Counted from the stretch's first letter, positions 49,903 through 58,216 are shown. The stretch: 64,000 nucleotides of DNA from Salinivibrio sharmensis (GCF_001995985.1 NZ_MUFC01000006.1:145643-209642); one strand, 5' to 3'. A program made the numbers and translations. Notes: generated from the sequence alone by a model not told the origin.

Positions 49903-51866
49903 TGACTTACCGCCTCGATCTTAGTGTGATCAACGAGTATCCCAATGACACCCCGCCGCGCAGCCGAATGGGGTTAACCTTGCATAACATCACCGACCGT
50001 TCGTTGGAAGCGCTGTCCATTGCGGTACTGTTTGATCGCTTCATCAACCCCAATACCCTGTCACAAGGCAGTATTGAGCAAGTTGGCAGCTATTGCGTCA
50101 TTACACCGGCACATCAAACTCTCGATGCCAATCAAAGCTTATACATCGAGTTTGATGCCCACACGCCGCCATTGCGGTTTCTTTGTGTGGGCTTTAAAGA
50201 TGCACTGCTCTATGCCAATGGCGAGCAATATTCAGTGATGCTCACTCCCATTAACTTGGCACACACTCATACCACACGATCAACGATTCCAGATGTTCAT
50301 CCCGCCGAGCACGCCATTATTCCGGTGCCCAAATCGGTGCGCCACCAGCCAGGATACTTTACGCTTTCACCCACAACACCGTTAATCGCGGTGGATTCAC
50401 AGGCCCTTCCCGCCGCGCAGTGGTTAAGTAACGAATGGGTTCGCATGTATCCGCAAGCTGATATTGCACTGGACCCGCGCCACCAAGATGCGGTCACTGG
50501 AGATCATGCCATTATCTTACGGCCTTTACCCGACTCGGCACTTCGAGATATCGCACACCGTGATGAGGCCTATCAGCTCACCGTCACCGACCAAGGCGTG
50601 GTCATCCAAGCCTGTGCTGAGCGCGGGTTTATTCACGGCTGCGCATCGCTGTTACAACTTTGCCAAGAGCAAAACACACAGCTTCGAATACCGGCAATAA
50701 AAATCAGCGATGCACCACGCTTTGCTTACCGAGGGATGATGCTCGATTGCGCGCGCCATTTTCATTCGGTGGACACGGTAAAGCGACTGATTAACCAGTT
50801 AGCTTATTTTAAGTTCAATACCTTTCACTGGCATTTAACCGACGATGAAGGCTGGCGACTGGAGATTAAAGCCCTGCCTGAATTGACGCGCTATGGGGGT
50901 CAACGCGGCCCCAATACCCGCCTTGCCCCGCAATTCAGTCATATTGCAGAACGTCACGAAGGTTATTATCGCCAAGAAGACGTACGTGACGTGATTGAAT
51001 ACGCCGCAGCCCGCGGTATTACCGTCATTCCAGAAATTGATATTCCCGGTCACTGTCGCGCAGCCATCAAAGCACTGCCTGATTGGCTACACGATGCCGA
51101 CGACCGCTCTACTTACCGTAGCGTACAACACTACACCGATAACGTATTATCGCCAGCCCTCGATGGCACGTATCGATTTTTAGATACGGTATTAAGTGAA
51201 GTCGCCGAGCTTTTCCCCGCCTCATGGGTTCATATTGGTGCCGATGAAGTCCCTGACGGGGTATGGACGGATAGCCCAATTTATCGGGACAGACGCATGA
51301 ACGGAGAAACGACCGCTTCGCTACAGGGACAGATACTGACCTATGCGGAGCAAAAGCTACGTGCCTTGGGCAAACGTATGGTTGGCTGGGAAGAAGTGCA
51401 GCACGGCGATAAAGTGAGCAAAAATACCGTGATCTATTCATGGCAAAGCGAAGACGCTGCACTGCATTGTGCGCAGCATGGGTTTGATGTGATTTTGACC
51501 CCCGGTCAGGCGACCTATCTCGATATGGTGCAAGATTATGCTGCCACCGAGCCTGGCCTCGACTGGGCGGGCGTCACGCCATTAGAAAAAGCCTACCAAT
51601 ATGAGCCGCTGGCAAGTCTTGCCAGTGACGACCCCGCCCGTGAGCATATGCTAGGTGTGCAATGTGCACTCTGGAGTGAACTGATCACCAATCAGGACAG
51701 GCTCGATTACATGGTATTTCCAAGACTTACCGCCATTGCAGAAGCGGCTTGGAGCCACAGTGAGCGCCGTGACTGGCTCGATTATCTGGCCAGACTCAAA
51801 GCGCAGTTACCGCGTTTAGACAAGTTCGGTATTCAATACCGTTCCCCTTGGGCATCGAACAAGTAG
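49902..51866 (+). CDS. Beta-N-acetylhexosaminidase, GH20
   Basis: This exo-enzyme cleaves GlcNAc from chitin oligosaccharides. With no signal peptide, it acts in the cytoplasm after import. The 654 residues have an N-terminal beta domain, a GH20b domain (VPKSVRHQPGYFTLSPTTPL) and the catalytic barrel with RGMMLDCARHFHSVDTVK (about 281), FHWHLTDDEGWRLEI (about 309) and the catalytic Asp-Glu in HIGADEVPDG (about 446-447). It overlaps the GH9 stop (TGATG) with AAGGAGA upstream. Short GGGACAG strings at 51285 and 51327 resemble the repeat core but look like ordinary coding sequence. Confidence 0.93.
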   Translation: MTYRLDLSVINEYPNDTPPRSRMGLTLHNITDRSLEALSIAVLFDRFINPNTLSQGSIEQVGSYCVITPAHQTLDANQSLYIEFDAHTPPLRFLCVGFKDALLYANGEQYSVMLTPINLAHTHTTRSTIPDVHPAEHAIIPVPKSVRHQPGYFTLSPTTPLIAVDSQALPAAQWLSNEWVRMYPQADIALDPRHQDAVTGDHAIILRPLPDSALRDIAHRDEAYQLTVTDQGVVIQACAERGFIHGCASLLQLCQEQNTQLRIPAIKISDAPRFAYRGMMLDCARHFHSVDTVKRLINQLAYFKFNTFHWHLTDDEGWRLEIKALPELTRYGGQRGPNTRLAPQFSHIAERHEGYYRQEDVRDVIEYAAARGITVIPEIDIPGHCRAAIKALPDWLHDADDRSTYRSVQHYTDNVLSPALDGTYRFLDTVLSEVAELFPASWVHIGADEVPDGVWTDSPIYRDRRMNGETTASLQGQILTYAEQKLRALGKRMVGWEEVQHGDKVSKNTVIYSWQSEDAALHCAQHGFDVILTPGQATYLDMVQDYAATEPGLDWAGVTPLEKAYQYEPLASLASDDPAREHMLGVQCALWSELITNQDRLDYMVFPRLTAIAEAAWSHSERRDWLDYLARLKAQLPRLDKFGIQYRSPWASNK

Positions 51867-51881
51867 GCCGAATTCGCCCAC

Positions 51882-51906
51882 CTGGCAGCGCCTCCTGCGC
51901 TGCCAG
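51882..51906 (+). terminator. Terminator of the chitin operon
   Basis: A 10-bp stem CTGGCAGCGC/GCGCTGCCAG with a five-base loop lies 16 bases after the GH20 stop. The T run is short (CTCTTT). Confidence 0.65.
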
Positions 51907-51910
51907 CTCT

Positions 51911-51938
51911 TTGCGCTCGCATCCCATCTGTTTATAAT
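51911..51938 (+). promoter_or_regulatory. miaE promoter
   Basis: TTGCGC (51911-51916) and TATAAT (51933-51938) are 16 bases apart. The -10 contains the ATG at 51937 that would start a longer miaE frame, which rules out that start for this promoter. Confidence 0.65.
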
Positions 51939-51975
51939 GCCCAGCCATTGTTGTCAGTCTGAGAGTGTTTCCGGC

Positions 51976-52743
51976 ATGCTACGCCAAGAAATTAATACCC
52001 TACTCACCCCTATTCATGGTTTTCTGCACTGTCAAACCCCCGACAGTTGGATTGACGCAGCCATTCAGCCTGACAATCAATCGATTCTTTTGCGCGATCA
52101 CGCAAACTGCGAATTAAAAGCCAGCCAAACCGCGATGTGGTTGATCCGTAAATATGCGGTTGACGCAGCGAGTGGCGAGCAACTGCTAGCATGGGCCAAA
52201 CCCTATGAAGACTTTGTCTACCGCGGCGCTCGCGATGGGATCTTCCACGCGCGCAAAAACGGTCTCAGTGCGCCTTTAACCCCTAAAGCGGGGTTTGCCC
52301 ACGGCCAAGCCTTGATTGATAAAATGGTCCGGTTAATCAAAGAAGAGTTTCATCACTTTGAGCAAGTGATTGAAATCATGGACGCACGCGGCATTCCTTA
52401 TCAACCATTAGAAGCAGGTCGCTACGCCAAAGGATTAATGCGCGCGGCACGTACTCACGAACCGGCAACTTTGGTCGATAAACTGATTATTGGCGCCTGC
52501 ATTGAAGCACGCTCCTGCGAGCGCTTTGCCAAAGTCGCCCCACACCTTGATGATGAACTGCAAAAGTTCTACATCTCGCTACTGCGCTCGGAAGCACGCC
52601 ATTATCAAGATTACCTCACGCTTGCAGAAACCATCGCCGGCGAGGACATTCGCGACCGCATCCAAACCATCGGCGAGCGCGAAGCCGAGTTGATCCAAGC
52701 GCCCGACAGCCAATTCCGTTTTCACAGCGGCGCCCCTGCCTAG
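51976..52743 (+). CDS. miaE: tRNA-(ms2io6A) hydroxylase MiaE
   Basis: MiaE hydroxylates the isopentenyl side chain of ms2i6A37 in tRNA using oxygen and a diiron centre. The 255 residues match E. coli MiaE from LLTPIHGFLHCQTPDSWID on. The ferritin-like iron ligands are seen as CELKASQ, EEFHHFEQV, IEARSCERF and SEARHYQDY. The gene has its own promoter and is not part of the chitin operon. It ends just before a repeat cluster. Confidence 0.93.
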   Translation: MLRQEINTLLTPIHGFLHCQTPDSWIDAAIQPDNQSILLRDHANCELKASQTAMWLIRKYAVDAASGEQLLAWAKPYEDFVYRGARDGIFHARKNGLSAPLTPKAGFAHGQALIDKMVRLIKEEFHHFEQVIEIMDARGIPYQPLEAGRYAKGLMRAARTHEPATLVDKLIIGACIEARSCERFAKVAPHLDDELQKFYISLLRSEARHYQDYLTLAETIAGEDIRDRIQTIGEREAELIQAPDSQFRFHSGAPA

Positions 52744-52756
52744 CTTCTTCTTATGG

Positions 52757-52928
52757 GGACAGGCACTGTTAATTTCCTGCTAGGACAGACACTTTATAAA
52801 CCTAACAGTAAACCTAACAGGACAGTCACCTTGTAGTGACTGTCCTTGCTATGCCTTGTTGTGCCACGACGCCCTACTCAGTACTCGCGAGAATTACTCC
52901 TAGGACAAATTACTCCTAGGACAGACAC
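52757..52928. repeat. GGGACAGRCAC cluster 4 (upstream of RAYT)
   Basis: Forward cores lie at 52757-52766, 52783-52792 and 52919-52928. A close inward palindrome, GGACAGTCAC (52820-52829) against GTGACTGTCC (52836-52845), forms a hairpin with a six-base loop. AATTACTCCTAGGACA is repeated in tandem near 52892-52922. The cluster fills the gap between miaE and the RAYT promoter. Confidence 0.9.
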
Positions 52929-53004
52929 ATTTAGCAAATAACAACTCTCGTAGTTACACCATTTCTTGCGCTGTCACGAAAATCCAATTCAGAAACAATG
53001 AACG

Positions 53005-53020
53005 CTGTTTATTTATACAG
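53005..53020 (+). promoter_or_regulatory. LexA (SOS) box upstream of the RAYT gene
   Basis: CTGTTTATTTATACAG is a perfect CTGT-N8-ACAG LexA box with an AT-rich centre, and it is followed by TA as in strong sites. It lies 38 bases before the transposase start codon and overlaps a possible TATACA -10. LexA binding here would keep the gene off until DNA damage. Confidence 0.7.
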
Positions 53021-53058
53021 TACGCTTTACCTCTATCCGGAGCCAAGGGAGAGAGACG

Positions 53059-54009
53059 ATGACCAAAGCTCGCGCATCGCAAATAAATTTGGCCGCCACA
53101 CCCTATTATCATTGCGTCTCACGTTGTGTACGCCGCTCGTATTTGTGCGGCTATGATGCTCAGTCGCAAAAAAGCTATGAGCATCGTCGCGCATGGATAG
53201 AAACGCGTTTACTCGCATTAGCCAAAGCGTTCTGTATCGATATTTGTGCTTATGCCATTATGAGCAATCACTATCACGTTGTTTTACATATCAACCAAAA
53301 AGCAGCTCAGTCTTTAACCAACATCGAGATTGTTGAACGCTGGCTAGCCTTTCATCAAGCGCCTGCACTTATCCAACGTTTTTATCAGGGTGAACCGCTC
53401 TCTCACTCAGAGCGAAAAGCGTGTCTTCGCATCATTGAGAGCTGGCGCGAACGTTTGATGTCTGTCAGCTGGTTTATGAAGCTGCTTAATCAATATATTT
53501 CGACGCAAGCGAACCGAGAGGATCAATGCTCAGGGCATTTTTGGGAGGGACGCTTTAAAAGCCAAGCCTTATTAGATGAAAAAGCACTCGCTGCGGCCAT
53601 GGCCTATGTCGATTTGAACCCAGTGCGAGCAGGTATCACCAAACAGCCTGCGCATGCCAATTACACATCGATTAAAAAGCGCGTTGAATCACTCAAGCAA
53701 AATAAAGCGACGCCAGCCGGCTTATTACCCTTCGCCGGGAACCCGAGAAAGTCGATGCCCGACGGTATCCCTTTTCGCCTTATGGATTATTTAGCTCTGG
53801 TAGAATGGACGTGCGATCAGGGTCAGAACGCCAATTCACTCCCGAGACCACATCTACTCACACAACTGAACATCTCGCGTGAAACCTGGTTGACTACATG
53901 CTCTCATTTAGAAGGCGGAAACGTCGTGGGTTCACTGTCGAGTATCCAAGCGATATTGCCAACACTTGGCCTAAAGCGCATGACCGGCGTCATGATCCCA
54001 AGTGAGTAA
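53059..54009 (+). CDS. REP-associated tyrosine transposase (RAYT)
   Basis: RAYTs are single-copy Y1 HUH transposase relatives that cut and move short palindromic repeats in single-stranded form. The 316 residues have the Y1 fold start (PYYHCVSRCVRRSYLCG), the HUH motif in MSNHYHVVLHI (about 73-83) and the tyrosine helix in WEGRFKSQALLDEKALAAAMAYVDLNPVRAG (Tyr at about 181). No terminal inverted repeats or second ORF mark it as an insertion sequence. GGGAGAGAGACG lies directly before the ATG. About 30 short repeats of one family lie on both sides, making it the likely mobiliser. It is about in the middle of the repeat-bearing region. Confidence 0.9.
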   Translation: MTKARASQINLAATPYYHCVSRCVRRSYLCGYDAQSQKSYEHRRAWIETRLLALAKAFCIDICAYAIMSNHYHVVLHINQKAAQSLTNIEIVERWLAFHQAPALIQRFYQGEPLSHSERKACLRIIESWRERLMSVSWFMKLLNQYISTQANREDQCSGHFWEGRFKSQALLDEKALAAAMAYVDLNPVRAGITKQPAHANYTSIKKRVESLKQNKATPAGLLPFAGNPRKSMPDGIPFRLMDYLALVEWTCDQGQNANSLPRPHLLTQLNISRETWLTTCSHLEGGNVVGSLSSIQAILPTLGLKRMTGVMIPSE

Positions 54010-54065
54010 GGCTTGTCGTTGAATGCATCCCAATAACGTAAACACGAAATAAACTCGCTAATACC

Positions 54066-54179
54066 TCATCCAATCCAATAAGCCAGCACCATTATCAATA
54101 CAAACAACACACCCACCGCTTTTAAGAGCGGCTTTAGCCCTTTTGCTCCACCTTCCGGGGGTTGATTACAACATCCCAT
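54066..54179 (-). CDS. Small Cys-Cys single-pass membrane protein
   Basis: The 37-residue product begins MGCCNQPPEGG and ends in a hydrophobic stretch of about 15 residues (AVGVLFVLIMVLAYWIG). A good ribosome site AGGAG lies six bases before the ATG. The Cys-Cys start and membrane tail suggest an inner-membrane peptide with cytoplasmic or metal-binding N-terminus; the function is unknown. I recall similar short MGCC-type proteins in marine gammaproteobacteria but cannot confirm it. The gene is convergent with the RAYT gene. Confidence 0.68.
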   Translation of the reverse strand: MGCCNQPPEGGAKGLKPLLKAVGVLFVLIMVLAYWIG

Positions 54180-54263
54180 ATTATCTCCTGACCGTTTTTC
54201 CAGAAGAATAAGCCTTCCAGTAACAGGAAGGTAAAGAGACATTCAGGTTTGATTTTAGAGCTT

Positions 54264-54357
54264 GTTGGGACAGGCACATTCGCAATACTGATAATTGTCC
54301 CAGATGGCTCGGTTCGATCGATACCAGACATATCATACGTGCAGTGTCTGTCCCAAC
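54264..54357. repeat. GGGACAGRCAC cluster 5 (outward inverted pair)
   Basis: GTTGGGACAGGCAC (54264-54277) and GTGTCTGTCCCAAC (54344-54357) form a 14-base inverted repeat with one mismatch around a 66-base centre. The centre holds another GTCCC-like piece at 54296. It lies between the small membrane protein gene and the pRiA4b-type gene, upstream of both, so it may affect their promoters. Confidence 0.88.
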
Positions 54358-54430
54358 AAAAGGCAGTCGTGTTTCAGAGTGATTTTTTGTACGCTTAACC
54401 AATTAATTAATCTCAACCTAGGCCAAGAAT

Positions 54431-56554
54431 ATGGAACTGCCACCTTCTGCGCAAGCGCTCCTTGAGGCTATCCAGCACAACATGTCCATTGCCGACATCA
54501 GCCGAGAACAACACCAGCTAATAAACGGTTCACCTGAGTCGTTTATTGCCGCTCTACCGATTGGTCTATCACTATCAAAGACATTCGACGAACGCCAAGA
54601 AGTGCTTTTTGTCGATTACTTTTCACAAATGGCCAATGACCTACGTATTTATTCACGTAGTAATGACGTCTCTGAAATCATCAATATCGCGAATGAAATA
54701 CTCACTAACGCACTTGAGCTAGACGATACTCAAATTAACTTGGTGCTTACCAGAGAAATCATCAGATGCATGAAACACCTTAAACTGCATGTCGACGATG
54801 CGATCATTATGAAAGTGCGTGAGCGCAGTCAGCAGCCGATCACTAAGCAACAAGAACAATTGGCACAAGACCCTGAAAAGGTTACCGAGCATCTCATCGC
54901 GGATCTCAATAAATTCGGCGTAGACACTGGGCTTGCTTTTTGTCAGTTTGTGGGCGGTGAGCTTATCTTTTTCACCGAACAGGAAGTTCAAGGGCTGCTC
55001 ACGATGATAAGCCATCAACCTTGGTCAATTGATGCGCTTTTGCTTTTAAGCCTCAATGCCGATCCTAAGATCGCCAACACCGCAGCGAGTGTACTCAGTA
55101 GCCTTCCAGCAAAAAGATGGGAGTCCCTTGGTCAGCGTCAATACCTAACCCTGATCCAGCGCTTTGGTCACGATAGCGTAAAAAATCACCTACCAGCGTG
55201 GCAAAAATCAGCCATGCAATACGGCAAACAAACCGAACAACATCAGGTGACTGAGCTTTGTCTGTCCTATCCAGACGGCAACCACGCCATACTATTTAAT
55301 GGGCTCCTCATCAACCCAACAACTAAACATGCGCATGTTTTCGGGGGCGTCTTTCGCTTAGGTTTTGGTTTAGTGGATAGCTACTTTGATGCCAATCCCG
55401 TCGACACCGTGCAATATAAAAAAATGACCGCAGAAATGGACAGCACTGTTGAAGCTATTCAATGCGACCCCGGTATCTTGCGACACATACTTTGTTGGGC
55501 CCTAGACGAACAGCATGAGGCCTTCGAGCCTGACACGCTACATATGCTTGCGCTTTTCCCGTCACAATGGACCGAGCCGCAACCGTTCTCATTAGATAAC
55601 CTTGCCTCCACGTGCAATTTCCCAGGTGAACATCCGGATGTGATAGCACGAGGACACCTATCCAGCAAACTGTTAGTCAATATACCATTGGTAGAGACAT
55701 GGACGATCGCTGAATCGATCGACCCAGCCCTGGAGACCATACGCAAAGTCCGGAACCGCTATTATCTCGAACACCCTGAACCCTATATCAAAGCACTCGC
55801 GTTGAGTGGGCTGATCACGCATTACAGCAAACAAGAAAGCACACCATTCTCACCGAGCAACCTATTTATATTTGCCGCAGCGTATGCGTTGCAAGCACCT
55901 GATCGCATGAGAAAAACCTTTCCGCTTTTCGACCAGCTCACAGAGCTGAGTATACAACAGCAAGCGGAGTATCATCCGATGGCGCACGGCCCGCAGGAAA
56001 TAGAACGCCCCCAAGGCATCGTACTGCACATTGAGCTCGATAATAGCCGTCCCAAAATATGGCGCCGTTTTACCATTTCAAACGCCTTACCTTTTATCGC
56101 GCTACACGATTACATTCAGGCTATTATGGGTTGGGAGCACCAACACCTTGCTATGTTCATCACACCCTTGGGTCATATTGACCTTGACGATGAATCCGAT
56201 ACCCAAGCGGCGTATTTACCCATTGGGGCAGTACTGCAAGACCCCGGAGACACCATCGCATATGTGTATGATTTTGGCGATGACTGGCGCCACACCATCA
56301 CCCTTGAGAAACTGAATACCCGCAATTACACGCAGCCTAAAGTCACGGCAGGTAATGGCACATGCCCGCCAGAAGACTGCGGCGGTATAGACAGATACAA
56401 AGACCTACTAAAACTCTCAAGACGCGCACTACTCAGCGACGGGGAGCGAGAGATCCTGGACCTCTTTAACATGCAGAACTGGGACGCAAAGTACTTTGAT
56501 AAAAACGAAGTGAATCAGAGATTAAAAGAAGAAGTACCACCTATTTTCGACTAA
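54431..56554 (+). CDS. Large protein with C-terminal pRiA4b ORF-3-like domain
   Basis: The last 180 or so residues (from about 525) match the plasmid pRiA4b ORF-3 family: IVLHIELDNSRPKIWRRFTI, LHDYIQAIMGWEHQHLAMF, YVYDFGDDWRHTITLE and CPPEDCGGIDRYKDLL. The biochemical role of that domain is unknown, though it is often found near mobile elements. The first 520 residues are soluble, mostly helical and not recognised; they include an acidic, HEAT-like stretch. The whole is 707 residues, far longer than a stand-alone pRiA4b protein. It is flanked on both sides by GGGACAGRCAC repeats, close to the RAYT gene. Confidence 0.75.
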   Translation: MELPPSAQALLEAIQHNMSIADISREQHQLINGSPESFIAALPIGLSLSKTFDERQEVLFVDYFSQMANDLRIYSRSNDVSEIINIANEILTNALELDDTQINLVLTREIIRCMKHLKLHVDDAIIMKVRERSQQPITKQQEQLAQDPEKVTEHLIADLNKFGVDTGLAFCQFVGGELIFFTEQEVQGLLTMISHQPWSIDALLLLSLNADPKIANTAASVLSSLPAKRWESLGQRQYLTLIQRFGHDSVKNHLPAWQKSAMQYGKQTEQHQVTELCLSYPDGNHAILFNGLLINPTTKHAHVFGGVFRLGFGLVDSYFDANPVDTVQYKKMTAEMDSTVEAIQCDPGILRHILCWALDEQHEAFEPDTLHMLALFPSQWTEPQPFSLDNLASTCNFPGEHPDVIARGHLSSKLLVNIPLVETWTIAESIDPALETIRKVRNRYYLEHPEPYIKALALSGLITHYSKQESTPFSPSNLFIFAAAYALQAPDRMRKTFPLFDQLTELSIQQQAEYHPMAHGPQEIERPQGIVLHIELDNSRPKIWRRFTISNALPFIALHDYIQAIMGWEHQHLAMFITPLGHIDLDDESDTQAAYLPIGAVLQDPGDTIAYVYDFGDDWRHTITLEKLNTRNYTQPKVTAGNGTCPPEDCGGIDRYKDLLKLSRRALLSDGEREILDLFNMQNWDAKYFDKNEVNQRLKEEVPPIFD

Positions 56555-56564
56555 GTAAATCGCG

Positions 56565-56622
56565 GGACAGACACTTTAGATGCTAGAGCGTCTGTCCCAA
56601 TAAGCGACTAAAGTGCCTGTCC
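56565..56622. repeat. GGGACAGRCAC cluster 6
   Basis: A forward core (56565-56574) faces a reverse core GCGTCTGTCC (56588-56597), and a second reverse core follows at 56613-56622. The first two could form a hairpin with a 13-base loop just after the upstream stop codon, perhaps serving as a terminator. Confidence 0.88.
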
Positions 56623-56706
56623 ACCAATACACTCACTAATACACTGTACTCAGAAATCTGGACTCTGTATCCTAGTGGCTATAAACATCTATCAAGGACA
56701 ATAACG

Positions 56707-57027
56707 ATGTGGTACCTCATCTACTCTCAAGACGTTGATAACAGCCTACCGCTACGCAAGCAAGCGCGCGACGCACACCTTGAGCGCTTACACCAACTGG
56801 AAAAAGAAAACCGCTTGATGATTGCCGGACCAAACCCTGCCGTTGATAGTGACGAGTTGGGTGAAGCTGGGTTTACAGGATCAACCGTTATCGCTTGGTT
56901 TGAGTCATTATCAGCCGCCCAAGCCTGGGCCGACAAAGACCCTTATGTTGCCGCTGGCGTCTATGCAGACGTGACCGTTAAACCTTTCAAAAAAGTGCTT
57001 CCTCAGGATCCTGTCCAATGCGATTAG
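56707..57027 (+). CDS. yciI: YciI family protein
   Basis: The 106 residues belong to the YciI/YCII ferredoxin-like dimer family: [44 protein letters not shown], with the conserved His-Asp pair region and the later [24 protein letters not shown]. The reaction is unknown. AAGGA lies about nine bases upstream. Its end overlaps the next gene by ten bases. Confidence 0.9.
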   Translation: MWYLIYSQDVDNSLPLRKQARDAHLERLHQLEKENRLMIAGPNPAVDSDELGEAGFTGSTVIAWFESLSAAQAWADKDPYVAAGVYADVTVKPFKKVLPQDPVQCD

Positions 57028-57395
57028 TAAAAGTATTGATGGTGACAGGCCTTGGGCTAATACTGAGTGCATGTAGCAGCACCCAGCATGATCAAGCCGC
57101 AGAAGCCGCAACCCAACGTGCAGACATGATTGCACAGTTACTGCCGATGGATATTGAAGGCTACTCACTGGTTCGCGCTCGTGCGCAAGATGCCATCATC
57201 GAGCTGACGCTTCTGGAGAAGAATGCCAAAAAAGCACCGGGGCAGCTCTTTTCCGGCTTAAAGCGTCGTTATTGCGAGGATAACGATATCCGCAATATGT
57301 TAGACAGTGGCATCAGCTATACCATTTTGGTTCGCGACACCCGCGGCCGACAAATCCTCAAAAACGCTATCGATGCCCCCGGGTGTGCTAGCTAA
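57018..57395 (+). CDS. Small lipoprotein, possible GspS/AspS-type pilotin
   Basis: The 125-residue product has a lipoprotein signal with lipobox LSAC (Cys at about 19). The mature part has two further cysteines (CEDN and PGC near the end) that could form a disulfide. The pattern [52 protein letters not shown] recalls the AspS group of type II secretion pilotins in Vibrio, which carry the secretin to the outer membrane. That match is from memory and is not certain. No other type II secretion genes are here. It is coupled to yciI by overlap. Confidence 0.6.
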   Translation: MRLVKVLMVTGLGLILSACSSTQHDQAAEAATQRADMIAQLLPMDIEGYSLVRARAQDAIIELTLLEKNAKKAPGQLFSGLKRRYCEDNDIRNMLDSGISYTILVRDTRGRQILKNAIDAPGCAS

Positions 57396-58098
57396 TTAAA
57401 TGCCAAGGCTGCTCCCACTCTACCGGTAAGGTTGGCCACAACTCGCCTTGGCTCGGTGGCAGCACATAGTTGTAGCGTGTTTCAGGCTGCTCGTCGGAAA
57501 AACGACAGGTAAATTGCAGCCCATAAGCGTGTAAGTAGCCACGATCGGCAGGCTCACCACCATAGTAATCATCACCGATGAGTGGAGAGCCGATGCTTTT
57601 CATCGCCACACGAATTTGATGGGTTTTGCCTGTGTAGGGCCGACAGAGAAAAAGTCGCCGCCCCTCACCACCAGCAATAGAGGTAAAACGCGTTCTCGCC
57701 GGGTTATCTTTGCTGGCTAACAATTTCCAGCTACCTCGCCGTCCCTTCGTCATATCCCCAACGATCAGCCCCTGCTTCTTACGCGGCTTTTTCGCACTTA
57801 ATGCCAAATAGAATTTTTCTATCTCGCGCGAAGCAAACAACCCTGAGAGGACAGACGCCGCATGAGAAGAGGTTGCCAGCAGCAGCAAGCCCGATGTCAT
57901 CTTGTCTAACCGATGCACAAGGTAGACTTTCTCAACCCCAATGTGTGCCGCCACCGCCGGTAGAAGTGCCGCGTGATCGGCTTCTTTTTGCACGCTAACA
58001 CCGTGGTGCTTATTGATCACTACAAAGTGTTGGTTTTGGTCGACAATTGAAAACATAACGAGGCGATTTACTGGTTGGCCATTGAGGACAGGTATCAT
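57388..58098 (-). CDS. RluA-family pseudouridine synthase (TIGR01621 type)
   Basis: This enzyme probably makes pseudouridine in an RNA target that cannot be named. The 236 residues lack an S4 domain and have the catalytic motif VYLVHRLDKMTSGLLLLATS (Asp at about 64), PYTGKTHQIRVAMKSIGSPLIGD and a C-terminal LHAYGLQF. The true start may be the ATG at 58056 (MFSIVDQNQHF), where family members begin, but the ATG at 58098 has AGGAG ten bases upstream. The extra 14 codons include a CCTGTCC string that resembles a degenerate repeat core. It is convergent with the lipoprotein gene and overlaps it by eight bases. Confidence 0.85.
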   Translation of the reverse strand: MIPVLNGQPVNRLVMFSIVDQNQHFVVINKHHGVSVQKEADHAALLPAVAAHIGVEKVYLVHRLDKMTSGLLLLATSSHAASVLSGLFASREIEKFYLALSAKKPRKKQGLIVGDMTKGRRGSWKLLASKDNPARTRFTSIAGGEGRRLFLCRPYTGKTHQIRVAMKSIGSPLIGDDYYGGEPADRGYLHAYGLQFTCRFSDEQPETRYNYVLPPSQGELWPTLPVEWEQPWHLIS

Positions 58099-58136
58099 AA
58101 CGGCTTCACTCCTGCGCCGCTAGGGTAATCATATAA

Positions 58137-58216
58137 GTGACTGTCCCCCGAGTGTTCATTATAAAGGTGTCTGTCCCGTTAGTTCCGTTAGCTTAAAGAG
58201 CTTAAAGTGCCTGTCC
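58137..58216. repeat. GGGACAGRCAC cluster 7
   Basis: Three reverse-orientation cores lie at 58137-58146 (GTGACTGTCC), 58167-58176 and 58207-58216, between the pseudouridine synthase start and the rbsR stop. No other feature is seen in this 152-base gap, so the promoter of the synthase must share it. Confidence 0.88.

Noticed and set aside
51285-51335. GGGACAGACGC and GGGACAGATAC in the GH20 gene
   Set aside because: They are close to the repeat core, but flanking bases do not match and the protein shows no obvious insertion there; left as an open possibility only.
53005-54009. A complete insertion sequence around the transposase
   Set aside because: I find no terminal inverted repeats or target duplication next to the gene; the Y1 HUH motif and single gene layout fit a RAYT instead.
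54134-54331. Minus-strand 65-residue ORF between RAYT and the pRiA4b gene
   Set aside because: It overlaps the better supported 37-residue gene in another frame and reads through repeat sequence.
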